A stretch of DNA of 64,000 bases, taken from Cognatiyoonia sp965661665 (lineage in GTDB: Bacteria; Pseudomonadota; Alphaproteobacteria; Rhodobacterales; Rhodobacteraceae). Under the pieces are notes generated by a model. It worked only from the letters and a program-made list of their open reading frames with translations, was not told the origin of the DNA and ran no database searches. Within the stretch, counting starts at the first letter, position 1. Each line of letters starts with the position of its first letter. A program made the translations under genes and the position numbers. Below are positions 7,418-15,931 of the stretch, in pieces. The stretch spans positions 124,001-188,000 of the forward strand of contig NZ_CBFIEO010000001.1 of NCBI RefSeq assembly GCF_965661665.1, given 5' to 3'.

Positions 7418-8428
7418 ATGAAAAAACTACTGAGCCAAACGGCTGTCGTCGCCATCACAATGGCCTTTGCGGGCGAAGCGCTTGCAACTGAATGGAATGT
7501 GTCCCTGTGGGGCAAACGCCGTGCGTTCACGGAGCATGTGGAGAAGTTGGCCGAACTGGTCAGCGAGAAGACAGGTGGTGAGTTCACGCTCAACATCTCC
7601 TACGGTGGCCTGTCGAAGAACCGCGAAAACCTCGACGGTATCTCCATCGGTGCGTTTGAAATGGCGCAGTTCTGTGCCGGTTATCACCGTGACAAGAACC
7701 CATCCATCACCGTTTTGGAACTTCCCTTCCTTGGCGTGACGTCGCTTGAGCAGGAAGTTGAATTGTCGATGGCCGTCTACAATCACCCTGCGACAGTGGA
7801 CGATCTGGCACGCTGGAACGCCACACTTCTGATGCCGTCCCCGCTGCCCCAGTACAACATCGTTGGCGCAGGTGATGCACCAAGCACGCTGGCTGACTTC
7901 GAAGGTATGACTGTGCGTGCGACAGGCGGCATCGGCAAAGCGATGGAAGCCATTGGCGCGGTCCCAACCTCTACGACAGCATCCGAAGTGCGTCAGGCGA
8001 TGGACGGTGGCATTGTGGAAGCGGTCAGTTTTGCGCCACACGCGCACATGTCCTTCGGCACGATTGAGAATGCGACATGGTGGACGACCAACCTGAACCC
8101 TGGCACGGTGAACTGTCCTGTTGTTGCAAACACTGATGCGCTGGCAGCTTTGTCATACGATCATCGTGACGCGCTGCTGAGCTCTATGGATGAGGCTTTG
8201 GATCACTACATCGCCAACTACAACGGTGCGACAATGGACGCTTGGGGTCCCGCCCTTGATGAGCGCGGCATTGCGCGTGTGAGATTCAGCGATGATGAAA
8301 TTGCAGCCTTCAAAGCGGCTGCGGCTGCACCGGCCGCTGCTGCTTGGATCGAAGAGAACACCGCGCGCGGCCTGCCTGCGCAAGAGCTTTACGATATGGT
8401 CACAGGGATGATCGCTGGCGGAAGCTAA
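7418..8428 (+). CDS. dctP: TRAP transporter solute-binding protein DctP
   Basis: Periplasmic receptor of a tripartite ATP-independent transporter. A classical signal peptide covers residues 1-23, cleaved after GEALA. The mature part begins EWNVSLWGKRRAFTEHVEKL and includes family features such as GAFEMAQFCAGYH, the specificity-arginine segment GMTVRATGGIGKAMEAIG and EVRQAMDGGIVEAVSF. The ligand is an organic acid by family; which one cannot be read. AAGAGGAG precedes the ATG. A 9-bp hairpin separates it from dctQ. Confidence 0.9.
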   Translation: MKKLLSQTAVVAITMAFAGEALATEWNVSLWGKRRAFTEHVEKLAELVSEKTGGEFTLNISYGGLSKNRENLDGISIGAFEMAQFCAGYHRDKNPSITVLELPFLGVTSLEQEVELSMAVYNHPATVDDLARWNATLLMPSPLPQYNIVGAGDAPSTLADFEGMTVRATGGIGKAMEAIGAVPTSTTASEVRQAMDGGIVEAVSFAPHAHMSFGTIENATWWTTNLNPGTVNCPVVANTDALAALSYDHRDALLSSMDEALDHYIANYNGATMDAWGPALDERGIARVRFSDDEIAAFKAAAAAPAAAAWIEENTARGLPAQELYDMVTGMIAGGS

Positions 8429-8448
8429 TCTGTAGCAAGCTAAGAATA

Positions 8449-8476
8449 GACCTGCGCTGCAATCGTGGCGCAGGTC
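8449..8476 (+). terminator. Intercistronic hairpin dctP-dctQ
   Basis: GACCTGCGC (8449-8457) pairs perfectly with GCGCAGGTC (8468-8476) around a 10-base loop, followed by ATTTTG. It may act as a weak terminator or an mRNA-stabilising stem-loop that raises binding-protein output over membrane subunits, as expected for TRAP operons. Function inferred. Confidence 0.65.
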
Positions 8477-8504
8477 ATTTTGACGACTTATCCGGGGATG
8501 GGGC

Positions 8505-9128
8505 ATGGCGACGGCATCACTCGTGCTGTCTGACGACAGCACATTAAGCAAATTGGATCATGGGCTGCTCAAGCTGGAAAAATTTCTGGCCCTTCTGAGC
8601 GGGATCGCCGTGTTCTCTTTGATGATCCTCGCGGTCGTATCGGTCGGAGGGCGGAACCTCTTTGCCAGCCCCTTGCCCGGCTATGTGGATTGGATCGAGC
8701 AGGCTATGCCGCTCATTGCTTTCATGGGTGTGTCTTATGTTCAGCGCGAGGGCGGGCACATCCGAATGGACATCCTCGTTGGACAACTGCGAGGCCGCGC
8801 ACTCTATCTTGTTGAATTGATCACCACGCTTGTGATCCTCCTGCTGATGGCGCTTCTTGTCTGGGGCACATGGTCACATTTCGGGCGCAGCTTTGATTTC
8901 AATGCACCCATGTGGAGCCGTGATAGCTCCATGGACATCGCTTTGCCGATTTGGCCTGCTAAGCTTTTGGCACCGGTCGCGTTCTTTGTCATCTGCCTGC
9001 GGCTTGCGCTGCAGGTCTGGGCCTACATTCGCGTCATTGTCACGGGCAACCCGATCGCAGTTCCACTCCCGCTGGATGCGGCCAAGCAGGCTTTGCTCGA
9101 AGCGGATCAGTTGAAAGGGGACGACTGA
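8505..9128 (+). CDS. dctQ: TRAP transporter small permease DctQ
   Basis: Four-helix membrane subunit of 207 residues that bridges DctP and DctM. Hydrophobic segments lie near residues 30-50, 65-80, 95-120 and 150-175. The segment LFASPLPGYVDWIEQAMPLIAFMG followed by VQREGGHIRMDIL (given here as separate pieces) is typical for the family. The stop overlaps the dctM start in TGATG, so both are co-translated. Confidence 0.88.
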   Translation: MATASLVLSDDSTLSKLDHGLLKLEKFLALLSGIAVFSLMILAVVSVGGRNLFASPLPGYVDWIEQAMPLIAFMGVSYVQREGGHIRMDILVGQLRGRALYLVELITTLVILLLMALLVWGTWSHFGRSFDFNAPMWSRDSSMDIALPIWPAKLLAPVAFFVICLRLALQVWAYIRVIVTGNPIAVPLPLDAAKQALLEADQLKGDD

Positions 9129-10528
9129 TGGAACCGATTGAGATTGGTCTCTGGGTCACGGGTGGCCTGCTTGTTCTTGTCGTTCTTGGTATGCGGGTCG
9201 CCTTTGCTGCGGCAGCGGCTGGACTGATCGGACTGATTTGGATCTTCTGGTCGAAGAAGGGCTATACGGGTGATGAGTTTGGCTGGGCGCTGGGCGTCGC
9301 GGTCAAAACTGCCGGTCAGGTGCCGCACTCTAAGGTATCATCGCAGGCTTTGTCCCTCATCCCGACGTTCATCCTTATCGGATACCTCGCTTACTATGCC
9401 GGTTTGACTAAAGCGCTGTTTGAAGCGGCCAAACGCTGGATTGCTTGGGTGCCTGGCGGTTTGGCCGTGTCGACCGTGTTCGCCACGGCGGGATTTGCGG
9501 CTGTGTCGGGTGCGTCCGTAGCGACATCTGCGGTTTTTGCCCGCATCGCGATCCCTGAAATGTTGAAGATAGGCTATAACAAGCAATTTGCGGCTGGGGT
9601 CGTGGCCGCAGGTGGCACTCTCGCCTCCCTCATTCCGCCGTCAGCGATTCTTGTCATCTATGCGATCATTGTGGAACAGGACGTCGGAAAACTGCTTTTG
9701 GCTGGGTTCATTCCTGGTGCATTCTCAGCAGTTATCTATGGCTTGCTGATTGTTGGTCTCGCACTATCCGTGAAGAACTTCGGCCCACCTGTCACTGGTT
9801 TCACGTGGAAGGAACGTTTCGAAGCCCTCCCTCCCGCGCTGCCAATCGTCTTCGTTGTCGTGGTCATCATTTGCTTTGTCTACAACCCGTTCGGGGAAAA
9901 GGCATGGGGCACACCGACCGAAGGTGGAGCAATTGGCGCGTTTGTCGTGTTCCTCATGGCGCTTTACCGAGGGATGCGTTGGCCACAGCTGAAGGACGCT
10001 TTGTTGGAGACGGCAAAGCTTTCAGTCATGATCTTTTCGATCATCTGGGGTGTCTTGATCTACGTGCGTTTTCTGGGTTTTGCGGATTTGCCAGGCGCCT
10101 TCTCGGACTGGATCACGAGCCTTGAAATGGCACCGATGCTGATCCTGATTTGCATTCTTCTGGCGTATGCCGTGCTCGGCATGTTCATGGATGCGATTGG
10201 GATGTTGTTGCTCACCCTTCCTGTCGTTTACCCCGCTGTCATGGCGCTCAATGGGGGGGAGTTTGTGTCCGCTGCCGACAGCACATTCGGAATGTCAGGG
10301 CCGATGTGTGCGATCTGGTTCGGTATTTTGGTGGTAAAAATGGCGGAGTTCTGTTTGATCACCCCGCCGATTGGTCTGAATTGTTTTGTGGTTGCTGGTG
10401 TGCGGGATGATTTGACGGTTCAAGATGTGTTCAAAGGCGTCACGCCTTTCTTCATCGCAGACGCAATCACCATCGGGCTCTTGGTCGCTTTCCCAGCCAT
10501 TGTCCTCTGGTTGCCAAGTTTGGTCTAG
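9128..10528 (+). CDS. dctM: TRAP transporter large permease DctM
   Basis: Large sodium-coupled membrane subunit of the TRAP system, 466 residues, with about 12 hydrophobic helices. Family signatures include SGASVATSAVFARIAIPEM with the adjacent AAGGTLASLIPPSAILVIYA, and near the C-terminus MDAIGMLLLTLPVVYP plus ITPPIGLNCFVVAGV. It is the last gene of the transporter operon. Its stop overlaps by a few bases the end of the convergent GGDEF-EAL pseudogene. Confidence 0.92.
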   Translation: MEPIEIGLWVTGGLLVLVVLGMRVAFAAAAAGLIGLIWIFWSKKGYTGDEFGWALGVAVKTAGQVPHSKVSSQALSLIPTFILIGYLAYYAGLTKALFEAAKRWIAWVPGGLAVSTVFATAGFAAVSGASVATSAVFARIAIPEMLKIGYNKQFAAGVVAAGGTLASLIPPSAILVIYAIIVEQDVGKLLLAGFIPGAFSAVIYGLLIVGLALSVKNFGPPVTGFTWKERFEALPPALPIVFVVVVIICFVYNPFGEKAWGTPTEGGAIGAFVVFLMALYRGMRWPQLKDALLETAKLSVMIFSIIWGVLIYVRFLGFADLPGAFSDWITSLEMAPMLILICILLAYAVLGMFMDAIGMLLLTLPVVYPAVMALNGGEFVSAADSTFGMSGPMCAIWFGILVVKMAEFCLITPPIGLNCFVVAGVRDDLTVQDVFKGVTPFFIADAITIGLLVAFPAIVLWLPSLV

Positions 10529-12106
10529 CTTGCTGCTTCCAATAGGAGGGCGCTGGAGTTCTGTCTGGCAAATTCGATTATCTGATCGGGTGGGATGGGT
10601 CGACTGATGCCATACCCTTGAATTTGGTCACAGCCGATTTTCTTACACATTTCGGCGTGGCTGGATTGCTCGACCCCTTCCGCAACCACTTTGCTATGCT
10701 GCGCTTTCCCGATACGCACAACAGCTTCCAAAATCTCGATCAGGCGTTCATCGTCAAGCGCCGCAGTGGCCAGGAAGCGATCAATCTTAAGAGCGTCTGG
10801 ATGAACCGCCAGCAACCCGTTGATCGATGCATGACCTGATCCAAAATCGTCAATCTCTATGTTGATGCCGCGCGACTGAATTTCGTTCAGTCGGGCAATT
10901 GTTTCTTGATCAGCCGAGTCAAAGAACACTGACCCGAGTAGTTCAAATGAGATGCGATCCTTTGGTATATTCATGCCATCCAAACGCGTAAGCAGATCTG
11001 TTTAAAGCAGGCGACGACCAGAGACGTAGACAGAAATACGGCCAACTTCGATGCGTGCATCGTCCCAAGTTTCGAGATCATTCAAGGCTTGTGTCAGGAT
11101 CGCTTCGTCAATTTCAGCAAGCCGACCGATATCTTGGGCGACTGACAGGAAAATCCCGGGATCAAGTACGCCCCGTTCAGGGTGATGCCACCTTGCAAGT
11201 GCTTCAACACATGAAAACTGCCCAGTCTCGGAGCAGATTCTGGGTTGATACACGGGTTTGATGTGCCTGTGCTCAAGCGCTCCGATCAAATCATCTGACA
11301 ACTGTTTTTGACTTCTGCTGACCTCTAGCATTTCCTCGGAGAAGAGGACCGCGCACTTCCGCCCAGCTTCTTTGGCGCGGTAGAGCGCGAGGTCGGCTTC
11401 GATCATCATCTCTTCATGATTGTTATGGTTTGGATGGTTCCCGGCGATCCCAACGCTCGTTCCAAACCTAGGCAGATTGCCTTCATATTTGATGGGTTCG
11501 GGAAGGCGTCTGACGATCCGATCCGCAACTTTTAACGCATGGTTTGGATCATCTTTTGGCCGAAGCAGGACGATGAATTCATCGCCCCCGATACGGGCAA
11601 CGACTGATTTTGTGGGGAATGCTCTTGCGCAATCGCTTCGCCACGATCTTGAGGAGCGTGTCGACTGCCGCGTGGCCGAGCGTGTAATTTATCTGTTTGA
11701 ACCGATCGAAGTTGATATAAAGGATTGCCGCACCTTTCCAATTGGCCACGTCGGCATCAAGGTATTCGTTCACGAGCCAACGATTGGGGAGACCAGTGAG
11801 CGCGTCATGACGCGCAATAAACTCGGCATATCGCTGCTGCTCTTCCACGCGCGCGATGCTTTTTCTCAACGCCTCCGTTCGCTGCCGCACGATGATTTCA
11901 AGGCTATCGTTCAGCTCTTTCAAGTCGGCGTTCAGTTCAAAAAGCTCTTTGCTTTTCTTTTAGAGAAGTTCCTTAGCCTTCAGTCTGGCCGCCTTCTCGC
12001 GCGCAGTTTTCCGTTTGGCGCGCTCCAAATCAGGGTTTGTACGAAGGATTTGCCTTTCGTCCTGTCGGACTTGAGTTGGTCCGAAGAAATTCTCCATCTT
12101 GGTCAT
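10525..12106 (-). pseudogene. GGDEF-EAL cyclic-di-GMP enzyme, disrupted
   Basis: One long gene can be reassembled on the minus strand from ATG 12106, which overlaps the H-NOX stop as TAATG. It encodes a charged coiled-coil start, a GGDEF domain (HDALTGLPNRW, IGGDEFIVL) and an EAL domain (VEALARWHHPERG, IEIDDFGSGHASI, LKIDRFL, VVAEGVEQ). Three lesions break it: an in-frame TAA at 11960-11962 inside the coiled coil, a +1 shift at a run of four T (11608-11611) just before GGDEF, and an in-frame TAA at 11002-11004 after VSGRRLL. The rest is well conserved, so inactivation looks recent. Known H-NOX partners are often such c-di-GMP enzymes. Confidence 0.85.
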
Positions 12107-12651
12107 TAAGCAGCCTGTTGGAAGAGGCGTCGAACGATGATATCCAAACCGTTCTCTTTCGGTCGGTTGTCAATTTCGAACGCTTCCTGAAAATGGTCGC
12201 CGCACCCTTCGATCATTCCAACGCAGAGATCCCCAAATGGGCGGCAAGAACTATAAACAACAGCAAGTTCAGCACTTGATCGGACTGTCACATCCAAGGT
12301 TGGCAGCTCTGCATCTGGGTAGAGTTTGAGTACTTCCACATGGATTTTCGTTTCGACAGTTTGGAGAAAGTCGAAGGCATTCGCCGAACCCGACAGAAAC
12401 TGCGGGTAGGTTTTTTGAAGAAGACCAAACAAATGTCGACCGAAGACATGGATTAGGTCAGGAACGGGGGTCGATGTGATCTCTGACAATGCGACGACAA
12501 GATCGACCATTTCCTTCCAGTCGTATTTACCATCAGCGGTGTAAGCGGCCCCTGAGGCAGGATTGGCCTTCTCAATCATGTCATCGATGACATCTTCGCC
12601 TGCTTGATCCTCGACAAAGTCGATGAATTCCCGAAATACTATTCCCTTCAA
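12106..12651 (-). CDS. H-NOX heme nitric oxide/oxygen-binding sensor
   Basis: Cytosolic 181-residue heme sensor. It starts MKGIVFREFIDFVE and carries the proximal heme ligand His104 in KIHVEVLKLYPDAELP and the propionate-binding YxSxR motif as Y133-S-S-C-R137. Bacterial H-NOX proteins of facultative or aerobic proteobacteria bind NO and regulate an adjacent kinase or c-di-GMP enzyme. The adjacent downstream gene is a GGDEF-EAL enzyme, coupled by a TAATG overlap but now disrupted. No Trp/Tyr/Asn distal pocket typical of O2 sensors can be identified by eye. Confidence 0.9.
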   Translation of the reverse strand: MKGIVFREFIDFVEDQAGEDVIDDMIEKANPASGAAYTADGKYDWKEMVDLVVALSEITSTPVPDLIHVFGRHLFGLLQKTYPQFLSGSANAFDFLQTVETKIHVEVLKLYPDAELPTLDVTVRSSAELAVVYSSCRPFGDLCVGMIEGCGDHFQEAFEIDNRPKENGLDIIVRRLFQQAA

Positions 12652-12777
12652 AACAGAATCTCTCTACTTCGCGTTTGGTCTTTGCTAGGTCGACACTGCT
12701 TTCGTATAGTTTAAGCTTTCAATTTGACGTAAATCTTCTTGCGTTTGATTTGAGGGAACCGGGAGGCACACGCGCCC

Positions 12778-13602
12778 ATGTCAGGACAGTCCAAGACACA
12801 GCTCATAGACTGGGATGATGCCTTCGATAATTCGGGATATGTGCAAGAGGCAGAGGCATTGCTGGCGCGCTGGGTTACAGATGCTGCCGAGTTCCGCGAA
12901 AGGCTTCTTGCGTCTGGGCAAGCGGACTTGGATCAGGTTTATGGGCCACACCCAAGGCAAGCTTATGATTTCTTCCGCCCGAAGGCCGATTCAAAAGGAA
13001 CCGTGGTTTTTATGCATGGTGGATACTGGCATATGCGTGGAAAGTCGGATTGGTCTCATCTGTTCGAAGGCTTTCTTCGAAAGGATTGGTCAGTCGCCGT
13101 CCTTGGGTATCCGTTGGCGCCCGATGTCTCGATCAGTGAAATCACTAAGTCGGTCGCTGCAGGCGTGTCAGAGGTTGCGAAAGGTGACGAGACCCCAATT
13201 CGACTGGTTGGTCATTCTGCCGGTGGGCATCTCGTGACGCGGATGTTGGGTGTGGGCGTGCTTGATCCGAATTTGATCGATCGGATCAAGCGAGTTGTTG
13301 CCGTGAGCGGGGTCTTTGACCTCCGGCCACTGCTTAGCACTAAGATGAATGAACAATTGAACCTCACAGTGCATGAAGCGGATGCGGAAAGCCCGCTTCT
13401 CCACTCAATTTGCGATGTGCCAGTAACCTTCTGGGTCGGGACGGAGGAACGTCCTGAATTTCTGCGCCAGAACCGCCTTTCGGCAGAGAAATTCGTGGGC
13501 CCAAAAACAACCTCGGTCTATGCAGAAGGTAGAAACCACTTCACGGTGCTTCAGGACTTTATCGAATCACCCAATCTGTTGGTTCAGGAAGTCCTGCGCT
13601 GA
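12778..13602 (+). CDS. Kynurenine formamidase-like alpha/beta hydrolase
   Basis: A 274-residue alpha/beta hydrolase. The oxyanion motif HGGYW (residues 80-84) and nucleophile elbow GHSAGG (Ser147) are present, and a late NHFTVLQDF supplies the probable catalytic His. The HGGYW form and the adjacent kynureninase gene point to N-formylkynurenine hydrolysis, as in the eukaryote-like formamidase (AFMID) rather than the metal-dependent KynB family. No tryptophan dioxygenase gene lies in the window, so the substrate is inferred from context. Confidence 0.72.
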   Translation: MSGQSKTQLIDWDDAFDNSGYVQEAEALLARWVTDAAEFRERLLASGQADLDQVYGPHPRQAYDFFRPKADSKGTVVFMHGGYWHMRGKSDWSHLFEGFLRKDWSVAVLGYPLAPDVSISEITKSVAAGVSEVAKGDETPIRLVGHSAGGHLVTRMLGVGVLDPNLIDRIKRVVAVSGVFDLRPLLSTKMNEQLNLTVHEADAESPLLHSICDVPVTFWVGTEERPEFLRQNRLSAEKFVGPKTTSVYAEGRNHFTVLQDFIESPNLLVQEVLR

Positions 13603-13625
13603 AGTAGTACACCGACGAAGGATAC

Positions 13626-14819
13626 ATGATGTCGAATACCGTTTGCCGCAAAGATCGTTTCTACATCCCCGAAGGCATGATCTATTTGGATGGCAATTCG
13701 TTAGGCCCGCTTCCAAAATCTGTGCCGGCCGCGATGGAAAAGGCTTTGTCGGCGGAGTGGGGCGCGCAGCTTATAAAAGGCTGGAACAGTTGCGGCTGGA
13801 TGGCTCAACCGCGCGATGTGGGGGATCGCATTGCGGCTTTGATCGGCGCTCCAGCGGGCAACGTCGTGATGGGGGATACCCTGTCTATCAAAGTGTTTCA
13901 GGCCCTCGCCGCCGCGGTCGATATGCGGCCAGATCGGAACATAATCCTGTCAGACACTGGCAACTTCCCTTCGGATCTCTATATGGCGCAGGGTCTTGCG
14001 CGTCTGAAGTCGGAATTGAGGCTAGAGATCGTTGATCCCGCAGATGTCATGTCCGCCATCGACGAAGATGTCGTGGTCGTTATGCTGACGGAGGTCGACT
14101 ACCGAACCGGCCGGCGGCACGACATGAAGTCGATTACCAAAGCAGCGCATGACGCCGGTGCCGTCATGATTTGGGACCTTGCTCACAGTGCGGGGGCGGT
14201 CGATTTGGCTGTTGCAGAGACAAACTGCGAATTTGCTGTTGGGTGTACCTATAAATACCTCAACGGTGGACCCGGCGCACCGGCGTTTATCTATGTCAGG
14301 CCCGATCTCATCGGAGACGTACAGCCTGCGCTTGCAGGTTGGCTTGGACACGATGCGCCATTTGATTTCGACCTCGATTATCGGCCTGGACAAGGCATCG
14401 ACCGCATGCGCGTCGGCACGCCGCCTGTCTTGCAAATGACCGCTTTGAGCGCGGCTTTGGACATTTGGGACAATGTCTCTTTGGACGAGCTCCGGGCCTC
14501 CTCCCTGCATCTGACCAATCTTTTCATCAAGGAGGTGGAACGGCGCTGCCCCACGTTGCGGTTGATCAGTCCGAGGGAAGATGCCGAACGCGGTAGCCAG
14601 GTCAGCTTTGGGTTTGAGAATGGTTACGCGGCGATGCAGGCGTTGATCGCGCGCGGGGTCATTGGTGATTTCCGTGCCCCTGATGTGATGCGATTTGGAT
14701 TTACGCCGCTCTTCATTGACGATGACGATGTTATTCAGGCTGCCCAGATCATTGAGGATGTCATCACAAACGATCTTTGGGACAGGCCGGAGTTTCACGC
14801 TCGGAAAGTCGTAACTTAG
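13626..14819 (+). CDS. kynU: Kynureninase
   Basis: PLP enzyme that splits kynurenine to anthranilate and alanine. Recognised from LDGNSLGPLPKSV at the N-terminus, SDTGNFPSDLYMAQGL, the cofactor Asp in MIWDLAHSAGAVDL, the PLP-lysine segment GCTYKYLNGGPGAPAF (Lys210) and RMRVGTPPVLQM. Length of 397 residues is normal. GAAGGA precedes a double ATG (13626 or 13629). It lies 23 bp behind the formamidase gene and is probably co-transcribed. Confidence 0.93.
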   Translation: MMSNTVCRKDRFYIPEGMIYLDGNSLGPLPKSVPAAMEKALSAEWGAQLIKGWNSCGWMAQPRDVGDRIAALIGAPAGNVVMGDTLSIKVFQALAAAVDMRPDRNIILSDTGNFPSDLYMAQGLARLKSELRLEIVDPADVMSAIDEDVVVVMLTEVDYRTGRRHDMKSITKAAHDAGAVMIWDLAHSAGAVDLAVAETNCEFAVGCTYKYLNGGPGAPAFIYVRPDLIGDVQPALAGWLGHDAPFDFDLDYRPGQGIDRMRVGTPPVLQMTALSAALDIWDNVSLDELRASSLHLTNLFIKEVERRCPTLRLISPREDAERGSQVSFGFENGYAAMQALIARGVIGDFRAPDVMRFGFTPLFIDDDDVIQAAQIIEDVITNDLWDRPEFHARKVVT

Positions 14820-14982
14820 CGACCTGCCAATGATCCGTCGACTGGCCGCACGGATAAGATTCTGTTAACACCGACATCCGCATCAAGAAAACAAGCGTTC
14901 GGCTCCGGCCAACGGGCCGGTAAGCACTTGGAAAGACCGATTGGTGATGTTCAAGGGGAATATATTTCTCAAGGAACGCACC

Positions 14983-15219
14983 ATGTCAGACACTTTCGAA
15001 AGCTATACTTACAGCCTTCGGGACCCTGTCGTTTCGGCGACAGAGATCACGCCAAATGATGCGACGGACCTCACCCAAACCAGTCGTGCGCTTTTTGTTG
15101 GTGGGGCGGGCGATCTGAGGGTCACACTTTTGGATGGGTCAGACGTGACATTTCGGAACTTGCACCACGTTACACCCGCCGACGTCTACTTCGGTCGGGA
15201 CAAAGCTATTCTGAGGTAA
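14983..15219 (+). pseudogene. Spike-base-like protein (GTA Rcc01079 family), degraded C-terminus
   Basis: The first 60 codons (SDTFESYTYSLRDP, TEITPNDATDLTQTSRALF and VGGAGDLRVTLLDGSDVTF in order) resemble the small spike-base proteins of Rhodobacter-type gene transfer agents and tailed phages. ATG 14983 follows AAGGA at a proper distance. The family normally ends with a pattern like RVTRVYATGTTATDIVAL; here the end reads ADVYFGRDKAILR and then stops, as if small indels had shifted the frame. No other gene transfer agent gene is near. Could also be a short divergent member still in use. Confidence 0.45.
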
Positions 15220-15285
15220 CGAGAAAGGATCAAACAGAAGACCTTCGAAACGCGACGCCTGCATCACAGAAAACGCGCCTCATAA

Positions 15286-15831
15286 TCACACTTACCAGAT
15301 GAGCAGAACCCTATCTTAGTTTACGCCACTCTTGGTTCCAATAATTCTGACGACGGACAGGCAGCTCACACGCAGCCCATCGCCTACCCAACCCTAACCC
15401 AAATTCCCACCACGGGTCAGGCGACATACTTCGGATATTTCTACGGCGCTCTGGCGAATACGTCAGATGGGATCACGGATAGCTTGACCGCTGATCTCGA
15501 ACTCCAGATTGGGATCAGACCCAGCGGTGTTTCGGTTGCTGGCTCTGTAGAGAATTTCTTTGATGCAAGCGATACGCTGATTTCGGGCTCCCTCACACTC
15601 AGCGCTGACGCTTCGGATCGTTCTGGAAATCCGAACGATGACGTGACTTTTCAAGTGTCTGCTGAAGGCCAGTTGACCGAAGCGGACGGCGATCAGCTCG
15701 ATTTAGGGTTGCTATTGGAAGGTGATTTCTTGGGGGCACAGCATGAAGCTTTGGGCGGCGCCGTCTTTGGCCGCGTCGAGCACAATGGACCAGCGCAGGA
15801 CTTTGACGGCGGCTTTATCACACAGCGATGA
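15286..15831 (+). pseudogene. TbpB-like beta-barrel lipoprotein, 5'-truncated remnant
   Basis: An open frame without usable start or signal peptide runs from 15286 to the stop at 15831. It reads TTGQATYFGYFYGALANTSD, later DQLDLGLLLEGDFLGAQHEA and ends FDGGFITQR. This strand pattern fits the C-terminal eight-stranded barrel of transferrin-binding-protein-like surface lipoproteins common in Rhodobacterales. The lipoprotein signal and N-terminal part are missing; the 5' side borders the decayed spike-base-like gene. First in-frame start would be TTG at 15484, in mid-barrel. Confidence 0.5.
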
Positions 15832-15931
15832 AACGCCTTACTCTCATCGATCCGGATTTTTCGCTTTCGAATGACTCACCCTTCGTTGTAAAAACAAAGG
15901 AACAGACTTCGGTTTTTAAAGAAGGTGGGCG

